A stretch of DNA of 56,892 nucleotides from Chloroflexota bacterium (lineage in GTDB: Bacteria; Chloroflexota; Anaerolineae; Aggregatilineales; Phototrophicaceae), in the NCBI GenBank assembly GCA_026706395.1, contig JAPOYU010000112.1, positions 2,290 to 59,181 on the forward strand, in the 5' to 3' direction. The position numbers and the translations under genes were made by a program. This document shows, in pieces, positions 8,622-17,252 of this stretch. Numbering within the stretch: the stretch's first letter is position 1; every line of letters begins with the position of its first letter. Under the pieces are notes generated by a model. That model was not told the origin of the DNA, did not search any database, and saw only the letters and a list, made by a program, of their open reading frames with translations.

Positions 8622-11600
8622 TTAGCTAACGCGCTTTATGCCGACCGTCAGGCCTTCGCCCTTCAATTCCAATTCCTCGCTGACGAATTCCGCCGTCACG
8701 TCACCAGGCCCCAGGCTATCAGCCAGCGTCTCTTCGCTGATGTAACCGCTGAAGAGTTGCAGGACCGCGTCTACCGAATTGGACGCATCGGAGTACACGA
8801 TCTCGATGCGGTCGTCCAAGGCAAAGTCCGCCTTCTTCCGCAGATTCTGTATCCGGCGAATCAGTTCCCGCGCCAGTCCCTCTTCAACTAAGTCCGATGT
8901 CAATTGGAGATCTAACACCACGACGTATCCGTTGTCTTCGACGGCGCCTTCTGGGGTCTCGACACTGACCTTGACCTCACATTCCTCGTTGAGAATCTCA
9001 AAGCGGGAGCCGTTCAACTCCAGTGTGATGCTGCCACCGGCCAATAAGCGCTCGGCAAAGGGACGCACAAAGTCCTGCTCGCCATCGCGCAGAGCTGCCT
9101 GGATCGCCTTGAAGTCCTTCCCGTACTTCCTGCCCAGGAAGCGCGGCAAAGGATTAAGCTTATAGATCGTCGTGCTTTCAAAGGCGGTTGCTTCGTCAGC
9201 GCCCATCACGGTTACGCTCTTAAGGTTCAACTCGCTTTTGATCAGATCCTCGTAGCGCTCGACGATGGCTGACTCCGATACATCCCGCAGGGCAAATTGC
9301 GCGCCCGCCAGCGGCTGCCTAACACCGGTCTGAGCTGCGTTCCGCGCCGATAGTCCCAGGCTGACCAACCTCCGCACCAGCGCCATTTCAGTCATGAGTC
9401 CGGCATTGGCAAGCGACTCATCAACTTCTGGCCACTGTGAGAGGTGTACGCTTTCTGCCTGTGAGCTGTTCTGTTCGGCAACCAGGTTGCGATAAAGAGC
9501 TTCGCTCAGAAATGGCATCGTTGGCGCCAGCAGTTTCGTCAATGTCGTCAATGTTTCGTACAGCGTCGCATAAGCCGACAGTTTGGCGTCGTCGATCTCA
9601 CTCTTCCAGAAACGGTCCCGGCTAAGCCTGACGTACCAGTTGCTGAGTCGCTCCACGAAATCCTCGATCGGGCGCGTCGCGTTTACCGCGTCATAATCTT
9701 CAAAAGCCGCCGTGACAACTCCGACCAGGGAATGCAATTCCGCCAGTAGCCATTGATCGAGCGGTTCTCGTTCGGCCGGCGCCGGCGCCTGAGATTGCGG
9801 CGTCCATCCATCGATATTGGCGTAGGTCACGAAGAAGCTGTAAGTATTCCACAGAGTGGACCAGAACTTCTTGATAACATCGCCAACAGCATTCAGTGAA
9901 AAACGGCGTGAATCTCCTGCCGGGCCCGATGTGTACATGTACCAGCGAAAAGCATCGGCGCCAAATTGCTCCAGAACAATCCAGGGGTCAATCGCATTGC
10001 CTTTGCTCTTTGACATTTTCTGGCCCTGCTCGTCCAGAATATGACCAAGACAAATCACATTCTCGAAGGCCACCGTCTCGAAAAGCATTGCCGCAATTGC
10101 ATGCAGGCTGTAGAACCAGCCGCGCGTTTGGTCAACGGCTTCACAGATATAATCCGCCGGATGCTGCTCTTCCAAAATGTCGCTGTTTTCGCGGGGATAT
10201 GCCCACTGCGCCACCTGCATTGCGCCGCTATCGAACCAGACATCAATGACCTCGGGCACGCGGCGCATCGTGCCGCCTTCGCCATTCGGGTTGTCGAATG
10301 TCACCTCATCGACATAGGGACGGTGCAAATCCAGCTCGCTGAGATCGCGTCCGGAAAGCTCGCTCAATTCCTCGATGCTGCCTATGCAGATCATATCGCC
10401 AGTCTCGTCGTCCACCCATACAGGCAGGGGCGTCCCCCAATAGCGCTCGCGACCAAGCGACCATTCCTTGAGGTCCTCCAGCCAATTGCCGAAGCGACCA
10501 TCCCGAACATGCTCGGGCACCCATTTGATGGTTTTGTTTAGGTCGATCATCTGCTGCTTGTATTTCAGCGTATCGATGAACCAGGTTTCGCGCGCGAAAT
10601 ACATCAGCGGCGAGCCATCGCGCCAGTTATGCGGGTAAGTGTGTTCGTAGGTTTCGTGCCGATACATCAAGCCCCGTTCGATCAGGTCGTCGATGATGTG
10701 CCTGTCCGCGTCTTTGAACCACATGCCGCGAAAATTCAAGACTGCGTCGACGAAGCACCCGGTCTCATCCACCGTTATCAGAACGGGCAAATCATGCTTG
10801 CGGCCGGTCGCCAAATCGTCAACACCGTAGGCCGGCGCCGTGTGCACAATGCCGGTTCCTTCTCCTACGCTGACATAATCGGTCGCCACGACGTAGGTGT
10901 AGTCCTGCTCAACCGGCAGAAAAGTATAGAGTGGTTGGTAACGCCATCCTACAAGCTCCCGGCCTTTCATGCGTTCAACGACCTTGTAGGCGTCTGAGTC
11001 GGTCAACACCCTTTCCATCAGGTCTTCCGCGAGGATGAGCTGCTCGACGCCTTCCCCGTCAGAAGAAGGCCCCTCGATCCGAACGTAGGTGATGTCCTCC
11101 CCAACGGCCAGCGCGGCATTGGCCGGCAGCGTCCAAGGTGTTGTCGTCCAAGCGAGGAAATATACCCCCGGCTGCCCTCGAACCGGAAAACGAACATAGA
11201 TGCTGGGATCGACAATAGTCTTGTAGCCCTGCGCCACCTCATGGCTGCTTAACGGGGTGCCGGATGAGGGACTGTAAGGCACCACTTTATATCCGCGGTA
11301 AAGCAGGCCCTTATTCCAAAACTGCTTGAGGATCCACCAGACGCTTTCGATATAGTCGTTGGAAAACGTCACATAGGCATCATCCAGATTGACCCAAAAG
11401 GCGGTGCGTTCCGTCAGTTTCTCCCATTCATTGATGTGGCGGAAGACATTATCACGGCACATCGCATTGAATTGCGCCACGCCATATTCTTCGATCTGCG
11501 CCTTGGTCTCGAAGCCGAGTTCTTTCTGCACCTCTATTTCGACGGGCAGGCCATGTGTGTCCCAGCCGCCGCGCCGCAAACAGTAATAGCCGCGCATCAC

Positions 11601-11825
11601 CTTGTAACGCGGAAACATATCCTTAAATGCCCGCGACATAACATGATGACTGCCGGGCGTGCCGTTCGCGGTTGGCGGACCTTCGTAGAATACATAGCGG
11701 GGCGCGTCTTCCCGGCCTTCAGTCGTTCGTTCAAATATGCGGTTGAAACGCCAGAAGTCTAGCTGCTGCTGCTCCAGCCGGTTGATTGCTTCGCTGTTGA
11801 CCTGAGAGTCTACTTCTCTAAACAT
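8622..11825 (-). CDS. ileS: Isoleucyl-tRNA synthetase
   Basis: This enzyme charges tRNA-Ile with isoleucine. It is a 1067-residue class Ia synthetase with the Rossmann motif in the variant PTANGTPGSHHV (about 51-62), where GSHH replaces HIGH, as in actinobacterial-type IleRS. The second signature KMSKSKGN lies near 602-609. The CP1 editing domain lies between them, and anticodon-binding and C-terminal domains follow. The length and motifs fit the longer, eukaryote-like type, which in other organisms is often mupirocin-tolerant; that is family knowledge, not shown here. The ATG at 11825 follows a purine-rich GGAGAAG. It comes after three TPR genes on the same strand, separated by 248 bases that hold a short ORF. 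Confidence 0.96.
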   Translation of the reverse strand: MFREVDSQVNSEAINRLEQQQLDFWRFNRIFERTTEGREDAPRYVFYEGPPTANGTPGSHHVMSRAFKDMFPRYKVMRGYYCLRRGGWDTHGLPVEIEVQKELGFETKAQIEEYGVAQFNAMCRDNVFRHINEWEKLTERTAFWVNLDDAYVTFSNDYIESVWWILKQFWNKGLLYRGYKVVPYSPSSGTPLSSHEVAQGYKTIVDPSIYVRFPVRGQPGVYFLAWTTTPWTLPANAALAVGEDITYVRIEGPSSDGEGVEQLILAEDLMERVLTDSDAYKVVERMKGRELVGWRYQPLYTFLPVEQDYTYVVATDYVSVGEGTGIVHTAPAYGVDDLATGRKHDLPVLITVDETGCFVDAVLNFRGMWFKDADRHIIDDLIERGLMYRHETYEHTYPHNWRDGSPLMYFARETWFIDTLKYKQQMIDLNKTIKWVPEHVRDGRFGNWLEDLKEWSLGRERYWGTPLPVWVDDETGDMICIGSIEELSELSGRDLSELDLHRPYVDEVTFDNPNGEGGTMRRVPEVIDVWFDSGAMQVAQWAYPRENSDILEEQHPADYICEAVDQTRGWFYSLHAIAAMLFETVAFENVICLGHILDEQGQKMSKSKGNAIDPWIVLEQFGADAFRWYMYTSGPAGDSRRFSLNAVGDVIKKFWSTLWNTYSFFVTYANIDGWTPQSQAPAPAEREPLDQWLLAELHSLVGVVTAAFEDYDAVNATRPIEDFVERLSNWYVRLSRDRFWKSEIDDAKLSAYATLYETLTTLTKLLAPTMPFLSEALYRNLVAEQNSSQAESVHLSQWPEVDESLANAGLMTEMALVRRLVSLGLSARNAAQTGVRQPLAGAQFALRDVSESAIVERYEDLIKSELNLKSVTVMGADEATAFESTTIYKLNPLPRFLGRKYGKDFKAIQAALRDGEQDFVRPFAERLLAGGSITLELNGSRFEILNEECEVKVSVETPEGAVEDNGYVVVLDLQLTSDLVEEGLARELIRRIQNLRKKADFALDDRIEIVYSDASNSVDAVLQLFSGYISEETLADSLGPGDVTAEFVSEELELKGEGLTVGIKRVS

Positions 11826-11861
11826 GCTTCACCACTTCTCCACTGCCTTGATACGAATGCC

Positions 11862-11948
11862 CTATTCTCGGATTCCGCTGAATTCTTGTGTCCGTCGTAC
11901 CAATACAGCAATGACCCGCGGTGTGTACACATGTGCATGTGACACCAC
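11862..11948 (-). CDS. Short ORF (28 codons) with strong RBS ahead of ileS
   Basis: A GTG-GTG start at 11948/11945 follows a near-perfect Shine-Dalgarno, GAGGAGG (11956-11962), at a 7-base spacing, one of the best in this window. The ORF encodes 28 residues beginning MVSHAHVYTPRVIAVLV and ends 36 bases before the ileS ATG. It is rich in branched-chain residues (several Val, two Ile, one Leu) but has no run of Ile codons. Its start lies in a long imperfect stem (GGTGT/ACACC and CACATG/CATGTG). It may be a leader peptide, a small protein, or chance. No terminator follows, so any control would act on translation. Confidence 0.4.
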   Translation of the reverse strand: MVSHAHVYTPRVIAVLVRRTQEFSGIRE

Positions 11949-12073
11949 GTAAGCACCTCCTCGTTTTTCGCCCCATCCGGGCCGCAAACCAGCAGGGATT
12001 ATGACGTATTTCGCATCATCGTGAAAGGGTGGGTCACACAGGGCCTGCAACGGCGGTATATGCGGCGGGAGAT

Positions 12074-12871
12074 TCAATCATCCATCAGCCCGTTTTCCAA
12101 TTCGTCAAGCAGAAGCCTCACTTCTTCGCCGTAGGGTGTCGTCTCGTATTTTGTCGCTTCCTCCCGCCAGTGGCTGATCCCGGCGCGCGTCAATTCCGCG
12201 CTGGGGCGCTCACGCTCACCCAGACGATTTAGATAGTGGCGAATCGCCAAAGTCAGTGCTGGATCATCCGCCAATTCTGTTTCGACGGCGCGAAACTGAG
12301 AAAGCGCTCGTTCGCGCTCGCCCGACAGCATATGCGCCTGCCCCAATTCGAAACGCACGATTCCGGGCGCGCCGGCGCGTAGCGCTCTGGATATCATCTC
12401 GGCGGCGCTGGCATATTCGCCCAGGACGAGGCTGAGCTTTCCGCGGCTGAACAGCGCCAGATGATGGTTCGGCTTTAGCTGCAGCGACTGCTCCAGCGCG
12501 GCGCTGCTCTTCTCAAATAGACCGAGATGCCGGTAGCAATTGCCCAGAAGAACCAAGGCGTCGACGGATACTCGCGAAGTCTCGGGTATGCCTTCGAGTA
12601 TGATGCGCGCCGCCTGATAATCGCCGGCGACAAAACAATTCTGCGCTTGATGATATGGCGAGATATCGCGCCTGTTGGCCCAGAGGAAAAGAACTTGCAG
12701 TGTTACCAGCAGCCCGAAGGCGCCCACACGCGCCGGCACGCGAATCTCCCGTGGACCGAAGAATCCCAAAGCGACTAGGAGTATCAGCAAAGCCAAAGCC
12801 AGCGCCAGCGCGAATTTGACGGGGGCGTCCCACTCGGGCAAGCGCCGCGCCAAATCACGCATGATGATCAT
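12074..12871 (-). CDS. Membrane-anchored TPR protein (third of three)
   Basis: About 265 residues. Two hydrophobic helices (about 18-38 and 46-64) are followed by tetratricopeptide-like repeats, with lines such as ALVLLGNCYRHLGLFEKSSA and LALFSRGKLSLVLGEYASAA. The TPR part would sit on one face of the membrane and bind a protein partner that cannot be named. ATG 12871 was chosen because it overlaps the stop of the previous gene as ATGA; a longer reading frame upstream overlaps that gene by 121 bases and is unlikely. It is the last of three paralogues before ileS. Confidence 0.75.
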   Translation of the reverse strand: MIIMRDLARRLPEWDAPVKFALALALALLILLVALGFFGPREIRVPARVGAFGLLVTLQVLFLWANRRDISPYHQAQNCFVAGDYQAARIILEGIPETSRVSVDALVLLGNCYRHLGLFEKSSAALEQSLQLKPNHHLALFSRGKLSLVLGEYASAAEMISRALRAGAPGIVRFELGQAHMLSGERERALSQFRAVETELADDPALTLAIRHYLNRLGERERPSAELTRAGISHWREEATKYETTPYGEEVRLLLDELENGLMDD

Positions 12872-13755
12872 TCGCTGTTCTTTCTCTTGCCCAGCTTTTC
12901 GGCGATGACGTCTTCGATCGTCTCGATTTCGTAGTGGAGCAAACTGCCATAGGCTGTGCCTTCGAGAGCGCGCAGGGTCGACTTCCAAGCTTGCAAGCCA
13001 TGCTTTGCCGCGATCATCCGGTCTGCGGCGTGCCGAGCGTTTTCGTGCTCGCCCACCTTATGGTAGTGGCGCGACAAGTAGTAATTCACGCGCACGGCAT
13101 ACATTGAAGACATTGAGTACAGCGCCGCGTGCTTGAAAGACTCTATGGCGGAATCATGTTCGCCGGACAGTTGCTGAACGAACCCCAGTTCCGCCCAGAT
13201 TATTGGTTGTGTGGGGGAAAGCTGCGCCGCCGTCTGCAAGGCTATTGCCGCCTCGCCATAGCTCGCTTGCATACGATAGCCGTTTGCCAGGGTCATATAA
13301 GCGCCCGCATCTCGCGGAAACATCTGCACAGCTCGATCGGCCGTCTCCTGCGCCTTCGCCAACTGGCCATCGTAAGCGTATGCGCTTGTGAGTAGCATTA
13401 GCAAATCCGGCGTGACTTTGCCACCAGCAAGGACCTGCTCAAGCAGGCGGATTGCCTGGGGGAACTGCATCCGTTGGATGAGTCGATACGCTTCGCCGTA
13501 GCCGGCGCCGTAATGTCTTGATTGGCGCGCCAGCAAGACCCCCACCAGCAGGAAACCGAGCAGGATCATCGTCGCTGATAAACACAAGCCCGCCAAGGAC
13601 ATCTGCATCACCGGCGAAATGTACGGGTCAAGCGGCTGGGTTATGCCGTCAGCCAACTCGATGAGCACGCCCAGAATGAAGACGATAAAGCCTAGCGCCC
13701 CGATTGCAGCGGAGATGAAGACAGCAATCCAGGCTATCCGCCGGCGAATTGACAC
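12868..13755 (-). CDS. Membrane-anchored TPR protein (second of three)
   Basis: 295 residues. Two membrane helices (about 8-33 and 50-75) are separated by a short acidic, proline-containing loop. A C-terminal solenoid of TPR-like repeats (about 85-260) includes LLMLLTSAYAYDGQLAKAQE and IIWAELGFVQQLSGEHDSAI. It has the same layout as its two neighbours. It starts 9 bases after the stop of the first copy and its own stop overlaps the start of the third, so the three are probably made from one transcript. Function unknown. Confidence 0.8.
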   Translation of the reverse strand: MSIRRRIAWIAVFISAAIGALGFIVFILGVLIELADGITQPLDPYISPVMQMSLAGLCLSATMILLGFLLVGVLLARQSRHYGAGYGEAYRLIQRMQFPQAIRLLEQVLAGGKVTPDLLMLLTSAYAYDGQLAKAQETADRAVQMFPRDAGAYMTLANGYRMQASYGEAAIALQTAAQLSPTQPIIWAELGFVQQLSGEHDSAIESFKHAALYSMSSMYAVRVNYYLSRHYHKVGEHENARHAADRMIAAKHGLQAWKSTLRALEGTAYGSLLHYEIETIEDVIAEKLGKRKNSE

Positions 13756-13764
13756 TTCGGCACC

Positions 13765-14787
13765 TTAGGTTACTCTCGCTTCGACTGATTCGCTTTCGAT
13801 GAGCTGCCCGGCTTGCTCCACATCGCCGCTGAGGACCTCACGCAAAGCCGTTGCTTCATCAGCGCTCATTATCACTTGCCATTCTTCCAGGCCGGCGCGT
13901 TCTTTTCGCAGCGCATCGAGGGCAATCGCCGCCTCGGCGTCATCACCCAGTCGACTATGCGCCCGCCACAAGTATAAATGCGTCAACAACCGGTGTCGAG
14001 AATCAGGTATCTCAAGCTTGAGCGCCGCTGTCAAATCGCGGATGACGGCTTCATTGTTCTGCAATCGATCTTCAATCATGCCCAAATTATATGCGGCTAC
14101 CCATTCTTGCGGCGCCAGATCACGCGCATCTTGTGCGGCGTGTTTCGCTTCCAAATACCGTCCCGCCTGCAGCTCGACCTCGGCCAGACCGTTGTGCGCC
14201 ATAGCCGAGTTTGCATCTAATTCGATCATGCGAAGGTAATCCCGACGGGCCGCCTTCAAGTCACCCGAAAGCCGACGCAGCTCAGCTCGAAACCGATAGT
14301 GTTGCGCTTTCGCCGGCTCTGCCGTGATTTGTGCGGACATCGCCGCGATTGCGCTTTTATAGTCGCCCTTTCGCATCGCCTTGACGGCAGTCTTGTAACT
14401 CTTGGGTCCGCCGATGTTGCGGAAAATGAAGATGCCGGCCACGATCCAGCCCAGACCAGCGCCGACAAACGCGCCAGTCAGCGCGGGCAAGGCGAGAGAA
14501 CCGACAAACATGACCAGGAGCGAAGGCGCGATCACAGCCAGCCAGCGTTTCTGCTCGTCTTCGGGCAAACGGCCCATGATTAGGTAAGTGGCGCCGACGG
14601 CAAATACCAGCAAGAGAAGCGTCTGCATCGCCTTAACTGTCTCAGGCGCGCCGGTCACCGCATTGAGGACCAGGCTTAAAAGCCCAGTGACGGCCAGTAG
14701 GGTAACGAATGCTCTGAAGCGGCGCGGACCCAGGAATATCTCAAATCGCTTGAGCATGGTCAGTTGTTCGCAGCCCGGCAATGCCAA
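13765..14787 (-). CDS. Membrane-anchored TPR protein (first of three)
   Basis: About 330-340 residues. Three to four hydrophobic segments in the first 130 residues (LLAVTGLLSLVLNAVTG, TLLLLVFAVGATYLIMG and a Gly-rich pair near 88-125) precede TPR-like repeats (about 140-300). A TTG at 14787 has GGAG about nine bases upstream; an in-frame ATG at 14757 has no visible Shine-Dalgarno. It heads the three-gene TPR group; an extended minus-10 box lies about 55 bases upstream of the TTG. The partner protein and pathway are unknown. Confidence 0.75.
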   Translation of the reverse strand: MALPGCEQLTMLKRFEIFLGPRRFRAFVTLLAVTGLLSLVLNAVTGAPETVKAMQTLLLLVFAVGATYLIMGRLPEDEQKRWLAVIAPSLLVMFVGSLALPALTGAFVGAGLGWIVAGIFIFRNIGGPKSYKTAVKAMRKGDYKSAIAAMSAQITAEPAKAQHYRFRAELRRLSGDLKAARRDYLRMIELDANSAMAHNGLAEVELQAGRYLEAKHAAQDARDLAPQEWVAAYNLGMIEDRLQNNEAVIRDLTAALKLEIPDSRHRLLTHLYLWRAHSRLGDDAEAAIALDALRKERAGLEEWQVIMSADEATALREVLSGDVEQAGQLIESESVEARVT

Positions 14788-14840
14788 GTGCTGAATCTCC
14801 GTTTCAAGGCTTGTCCCTACTCCATTAAAACCGTCGGTAA

Positions 14841-14849
14841 ATTGTACCA
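14841..14849 (-). promoter_or_regulatory. Extended minus-10 box upstream of the TPR genes
   Basis: TGGTACAAT on the minus strand. The same extended minus-10 form occurs before gltB (1862-1870), and the core GTACAAT recurs before the small TPR gene (17845-17851) and near the DUF2344 gene. No convincing minus-35 is present. Confidence 0.4.
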
Positions 14850-14955
14850 GCCACGCTGACCGCCGACAGCCGCGGGTTCGTCAGTCGCTGCCAGAGGTCT
14901 CGGGGAGAGAAGCGGGAAATGTTTTGCCATTGTCTGTGTCCTGTCTGTCACTACG

Positions 14956-14995
14956 ACGCAAAAAGACGCAAAAAGAGGCAAAAAAACGCAAAAGG
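14956..14995. repeat. Four tandem copies of a 10-base unit (ACGCAAAAAG)
   Basis: The first two copies are identical; the third and fourth differ at one or two positions (AGGCAAAAAA, ACGCAAAAGG). The 10-base period places the A-tracts on one face of the helix, as in intrinsically bent DNA. Several GATAC words follow at 15005-15085. No gene is visible in this gap. Confidence 0.8.
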
Positions 14996-15171
14996 ATCTC
15001 ATTTGGATACATATTGGATACGTAGAGGATCCATTTTTGACATTATCAAGCAGCATAATTACCAGTCTCTATCGATACAGTATAGATACAGCGGGGTTTT
15101 TCGGGCTGAGAATATGGATTTTGGGCGACAAGGGTTGTGTTTTGGGTTGGAAGCGGCATGTTTTCGGCTTA

Positions 15172-15265
15172 GATGACGGATGGGGTATCTGGCGTTCATA
15201 GTGACAGGGTAGCAGAAATCGGAGCGGCATAGGTGAACATATGTTCTCGTATTGGAAAATTCAAA
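15172..15265 (-). promoter_or_regulatory. LexA-like palindrome inside a promoter-like, repeated element (copy A)
   Basis: On the minus strand TTGAAT (15259-15264) and TATGTT (15236-15241) stand 17 bases apart. The perfect palindrome GAACATATGTTC (15235-15246) covers the minus-10. GAAC-N4-GTTC is the established LexA core of Gram-positive and actinobacterial SOS genes. A 31-base core matches a second copy at 52240-52270 at 28 positions, and weaker similarity continues for about 60 bases further. No SOS gene follows on the minus strand; only small, doubtful ORFs do. The rest of the 14788-15361 gap shows no gene. Confidence 0.5.
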
Positions 15266-15361
15266 CTGTTCGAATTCACCGAAGAGGCACAGGAGCAGAA
15301 ACAAGTTAGTTATGCGAAAGCTGATCGGAAATCACCAGCAAGAGTGGGCGAGCCTTTAGAC

Positions 15362-16066
15362 TCACCCGGGAGGCATGGCATAATTGCTTATCTTCACGAC
15401 AAACTCCTGCCCTTTGAAGGCGTTGACCCGCTTGATGACGACGCTGTGCCGGTCTATCCAATAGGCTAGCGCCTGGTTGCGATAGGTGTAGCGACGTACC
15501 GGGATATGTCGTTTGCCAAGAACCAAATTGTCTTCACCGGCGAATTCAGCGGCCGGGCCAACCAGCTTCAACGTGCCGGGAAAGAGCTGCGCATGTTCGT
15601 ACATCAATACAAACAGCGGTCGATCCTGCTCGCCCCACTCCGCTATCGTTTCGATCGTGGAACCTCTAAAGATGAGCAGCGGGATGTCAATCAGCGCGTC
15701 GGGAAGCAGCTTTACTTCCGCGTATTGACGTTCCGCGCCGTTTAAGTTGTAACCCACGCGCAGCGTGGAGCCCGCGAATTGATAGCTGGCGCGCAAGTCC
15801 TTGATACCCCCTTCAAACTGCGCATTCTCGTATCTGATGTCCAGCCGGAGAAACTGGCCGTCTCCCCCTTGCAGCGCCTCGACCAGAATCGACTTGCCTT
15901 CGCTACGCCGAGCATCGACATCAATTCGCGTGAAGCGGCCGCCATCGGGATGCTCATGAATCACCCAGGTTTCTGTCTTGTCCAGGGTACGGCCGTCTTT
16001 GAAGAAACGGTATTCGCCGCCCGCCACAAAAACTTCATGCGCTTGAACCGGATGCAAATAGCGCAT
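15362..16066 (-). CDS. Conserved hypothetical protein, probably beta-rich
   Basis: 234 residues, no signal peptide or membrane helix. The sequence alternates short strands with Gly/Asp turns (GEYRFFKDGRTLDKTETW near the start, then several RxDxRYE-like strands), suggesting a lipocalin-like or beta-barrel fold. I do not recognise the family. ATG 16066 overlaps the AlaX stop as TGATG, so it is translationally coupled to that gene and is the last member of the GNAT-GNAT-alaX operon. Confidence 0.7.
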   Translation of the reverse strand: MRYLHPVQAHEVFVAGGEYRFFKDGRTLDKTETWVIHEHPDGGRFTRIDVDARRSEGKSILVEALQGGDGQFLRLDIRYENAQFEGGIKDLRASYQFAGSTLRVGYNLNGAERQYAEVKLLPDALIDIPLLIFRGSTIETIAEWGEQDRPLFVLMYEHAQLFPGTLKLVGPAAEFAGEDNLVLGKRHIPVRRYTYRNQALAYWIDRHSVVIKRVNAFKGQEFVVKISNYAMPPG

Positions 16067-16776
16067 CAATCCGACAGTTCCACGTACAGCCGCTTGTTGA
16101 TGCCGCCTTTGCTCTTGTATTTCGTGATCTTTATCGGTCCGACTTCGCGCGTATTGGCGACGTGCGTGCCGCCGTCCGCCTGCAAGTCCAGACCTACGAT
16201 CTCGACCGTTCGCACTTCCCGTATGCTTTCCGGCAGCAGATTGATCTTCGTCCGAATCAGGTCCGGGATTGCGAAGGCGACTTCTCGCGGGAGTATTGCC
16301 GTCCGTACTTCGCGCGCCGCCGCAACTTCAAGGTTGATCTTTTCTTCTATGATGCCCACGACTTCCGGCGCCAAACGCTCAAACTCGAAATCCATGCGCC
16401 CGCTGAGCAGATCCATGTTGCCGCCGGTGACGCTGGCCTGGTAATCGCGCCAGATGACACCGCAGAGAATGTGCATTGCAGTGTGGGTGCGCATGATCTT
16501 GTAGCGCCGCTCCCAATCGATGGTTCCCCGCACTTTGCTGCCGACCGGCAGCAATTCGCCGGCAATAATGTGTACGTTGCCGCGCCGAACCGTTGTCACC
16601 GGATAATCCGAACCACCTGACAGCAGCGCGCCTTGGTCGGGCTGTTGACCGCCGCCGCCCGGATAGAATACGGTACGATCCAGCACGACCCCGTTCTGAT
16701 CCGCATCATGCTTTACAACCTCAGCATCAAATTCCCTGAGGTAGCTATCCGCAAGGTAGAGCAACTCGGTCATCAT
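16066..16776 (-). CDS. AlaX-type alanyl-tRNA editing protein
   Basis: About 236 residues, homologous to the editing domain of alanyl-tRNA synthetase, which removes serine or glycine wrongly attached to tRNA-Ala. Family features seen are YPGGGGQQPDQG near the N-terminus, the zinc pair HTAMH in the middle and GGTHV near the C-terminus. In the last motif the residue aligned with the usual zinc-binding Cys is Asp (ADGGTHV), so the metal site may be different. ATG 16776 overlaps the preceding GNAT stop as ATGA and follows an excellent GGGAGGGA; a second ATG comes directly after. This is the free-standing form without the synthetase. Confidence 0.87.
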   Translation of the reverse strand: MMTELLYLADSYLREFDAEVVKHDADQNGVVLDRTVFYPGGGGQQPDQGALLSGGSDYPVTTVRRGNVHIIAGELLPVGSKVRGTIDWERRYKIMRTHTAMHILCGVIWRDYQASVTGGNMDLLSGRMDFEFERLAPEVVGIIEEKINLEVAAAREVRTAILPREVAFAIPDLIRTKINLLPESIREVRTVEIVGLDLQADGGTHVANTREVGPIKITKYKSKGGINKRLYVELSD

Positions 16777-17252
16777 TCCCTCCCCGGCACATGCGCGCGC
16801 ATACGCAGAATGGTGGTTTCGCCGCCGATGGCTTTCCAGAAATTCAGCGCCGCCTTGTTTTTTGCGCTCACGTGCCACTCAAAATGCGCCACTTCCTGAT
16901 CACGAAACCAGAGACAGATTCTTTCAACGAGCTGCCTGCCAAAACCGCGACGCCGATAGGCTTCAGAAACATAAATATCGGCGAGCAATCCGCAGCGCAA
17001 GGGCTGGAACAACTCAGTTGTTATGTCGGCGATAATGCCGCTTACATAGCCGACTACCTCGCCTTTTTGTTCCACGACCAGGATACGAGCCAATGGATCA
17101 CTCAGGCGTTCACGAATGCCGCGGGAATAAAGACCGGGGCCAAGCGCCGATGGGCGGAATGTAGCGGCGTCAAACTGCGCGTGGTAATGCACCATCTCCG
17201 CCCACATTTCGCCGATGCGCTCGGCATCACCATCGACAGCCAGTCGTATCAT
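16773..17252 (-). CDS. GNAT-family N-acetyltransferase
   Basis: About 159 residues with the GNAT core. A strand ILVVEQKGEVVGYVSG is followed by the acetyl-CoA motif LADIYVSEAYRRRGFGRQLV (Q/RxxGxG/A type) and a final AALNFWKAIGG segment. The substrate is unknown. ATG 17252 (MIRLAVDGDAERI) overlaps the upstream stop as ATGA and is a typical GNAT start; a longer version from 17264 is possible. It is the second gene of a four-gene overlapping operon. Confidence 0.85.
   Translation of the reverse strand: MIRLAVDGDAERIGEMWAEMVHYHAQFDAATFRPSALGPGLYSRGIRERLSDPLARILVVEQKGEVVGYVSGIIADITTELFQPLRCGLLADIYVSEAYRRRGFGRQLVERICLWFRDQEVAHFEWHVSAKNKAALNFWKAIGGETTILRMRAHVPGRE

Noticed and set aside
11826..12073. 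T-box riboswitch before ileS
   Set aside because: ACACCGCGGGTC looks like the 3' part of a T-box, but the required TGG-N-ACC bulge, the specifier loop and the AG-box are not visible. A covariance-model search would decide.
15059..15304. 81-codon minus-strand ORF covering the LexA-like box
   Set aside because: Its translation matches a frame at 52.2 kb only because the DNA element is repeated; it has no ribosome binding site and protein-like character is absent.
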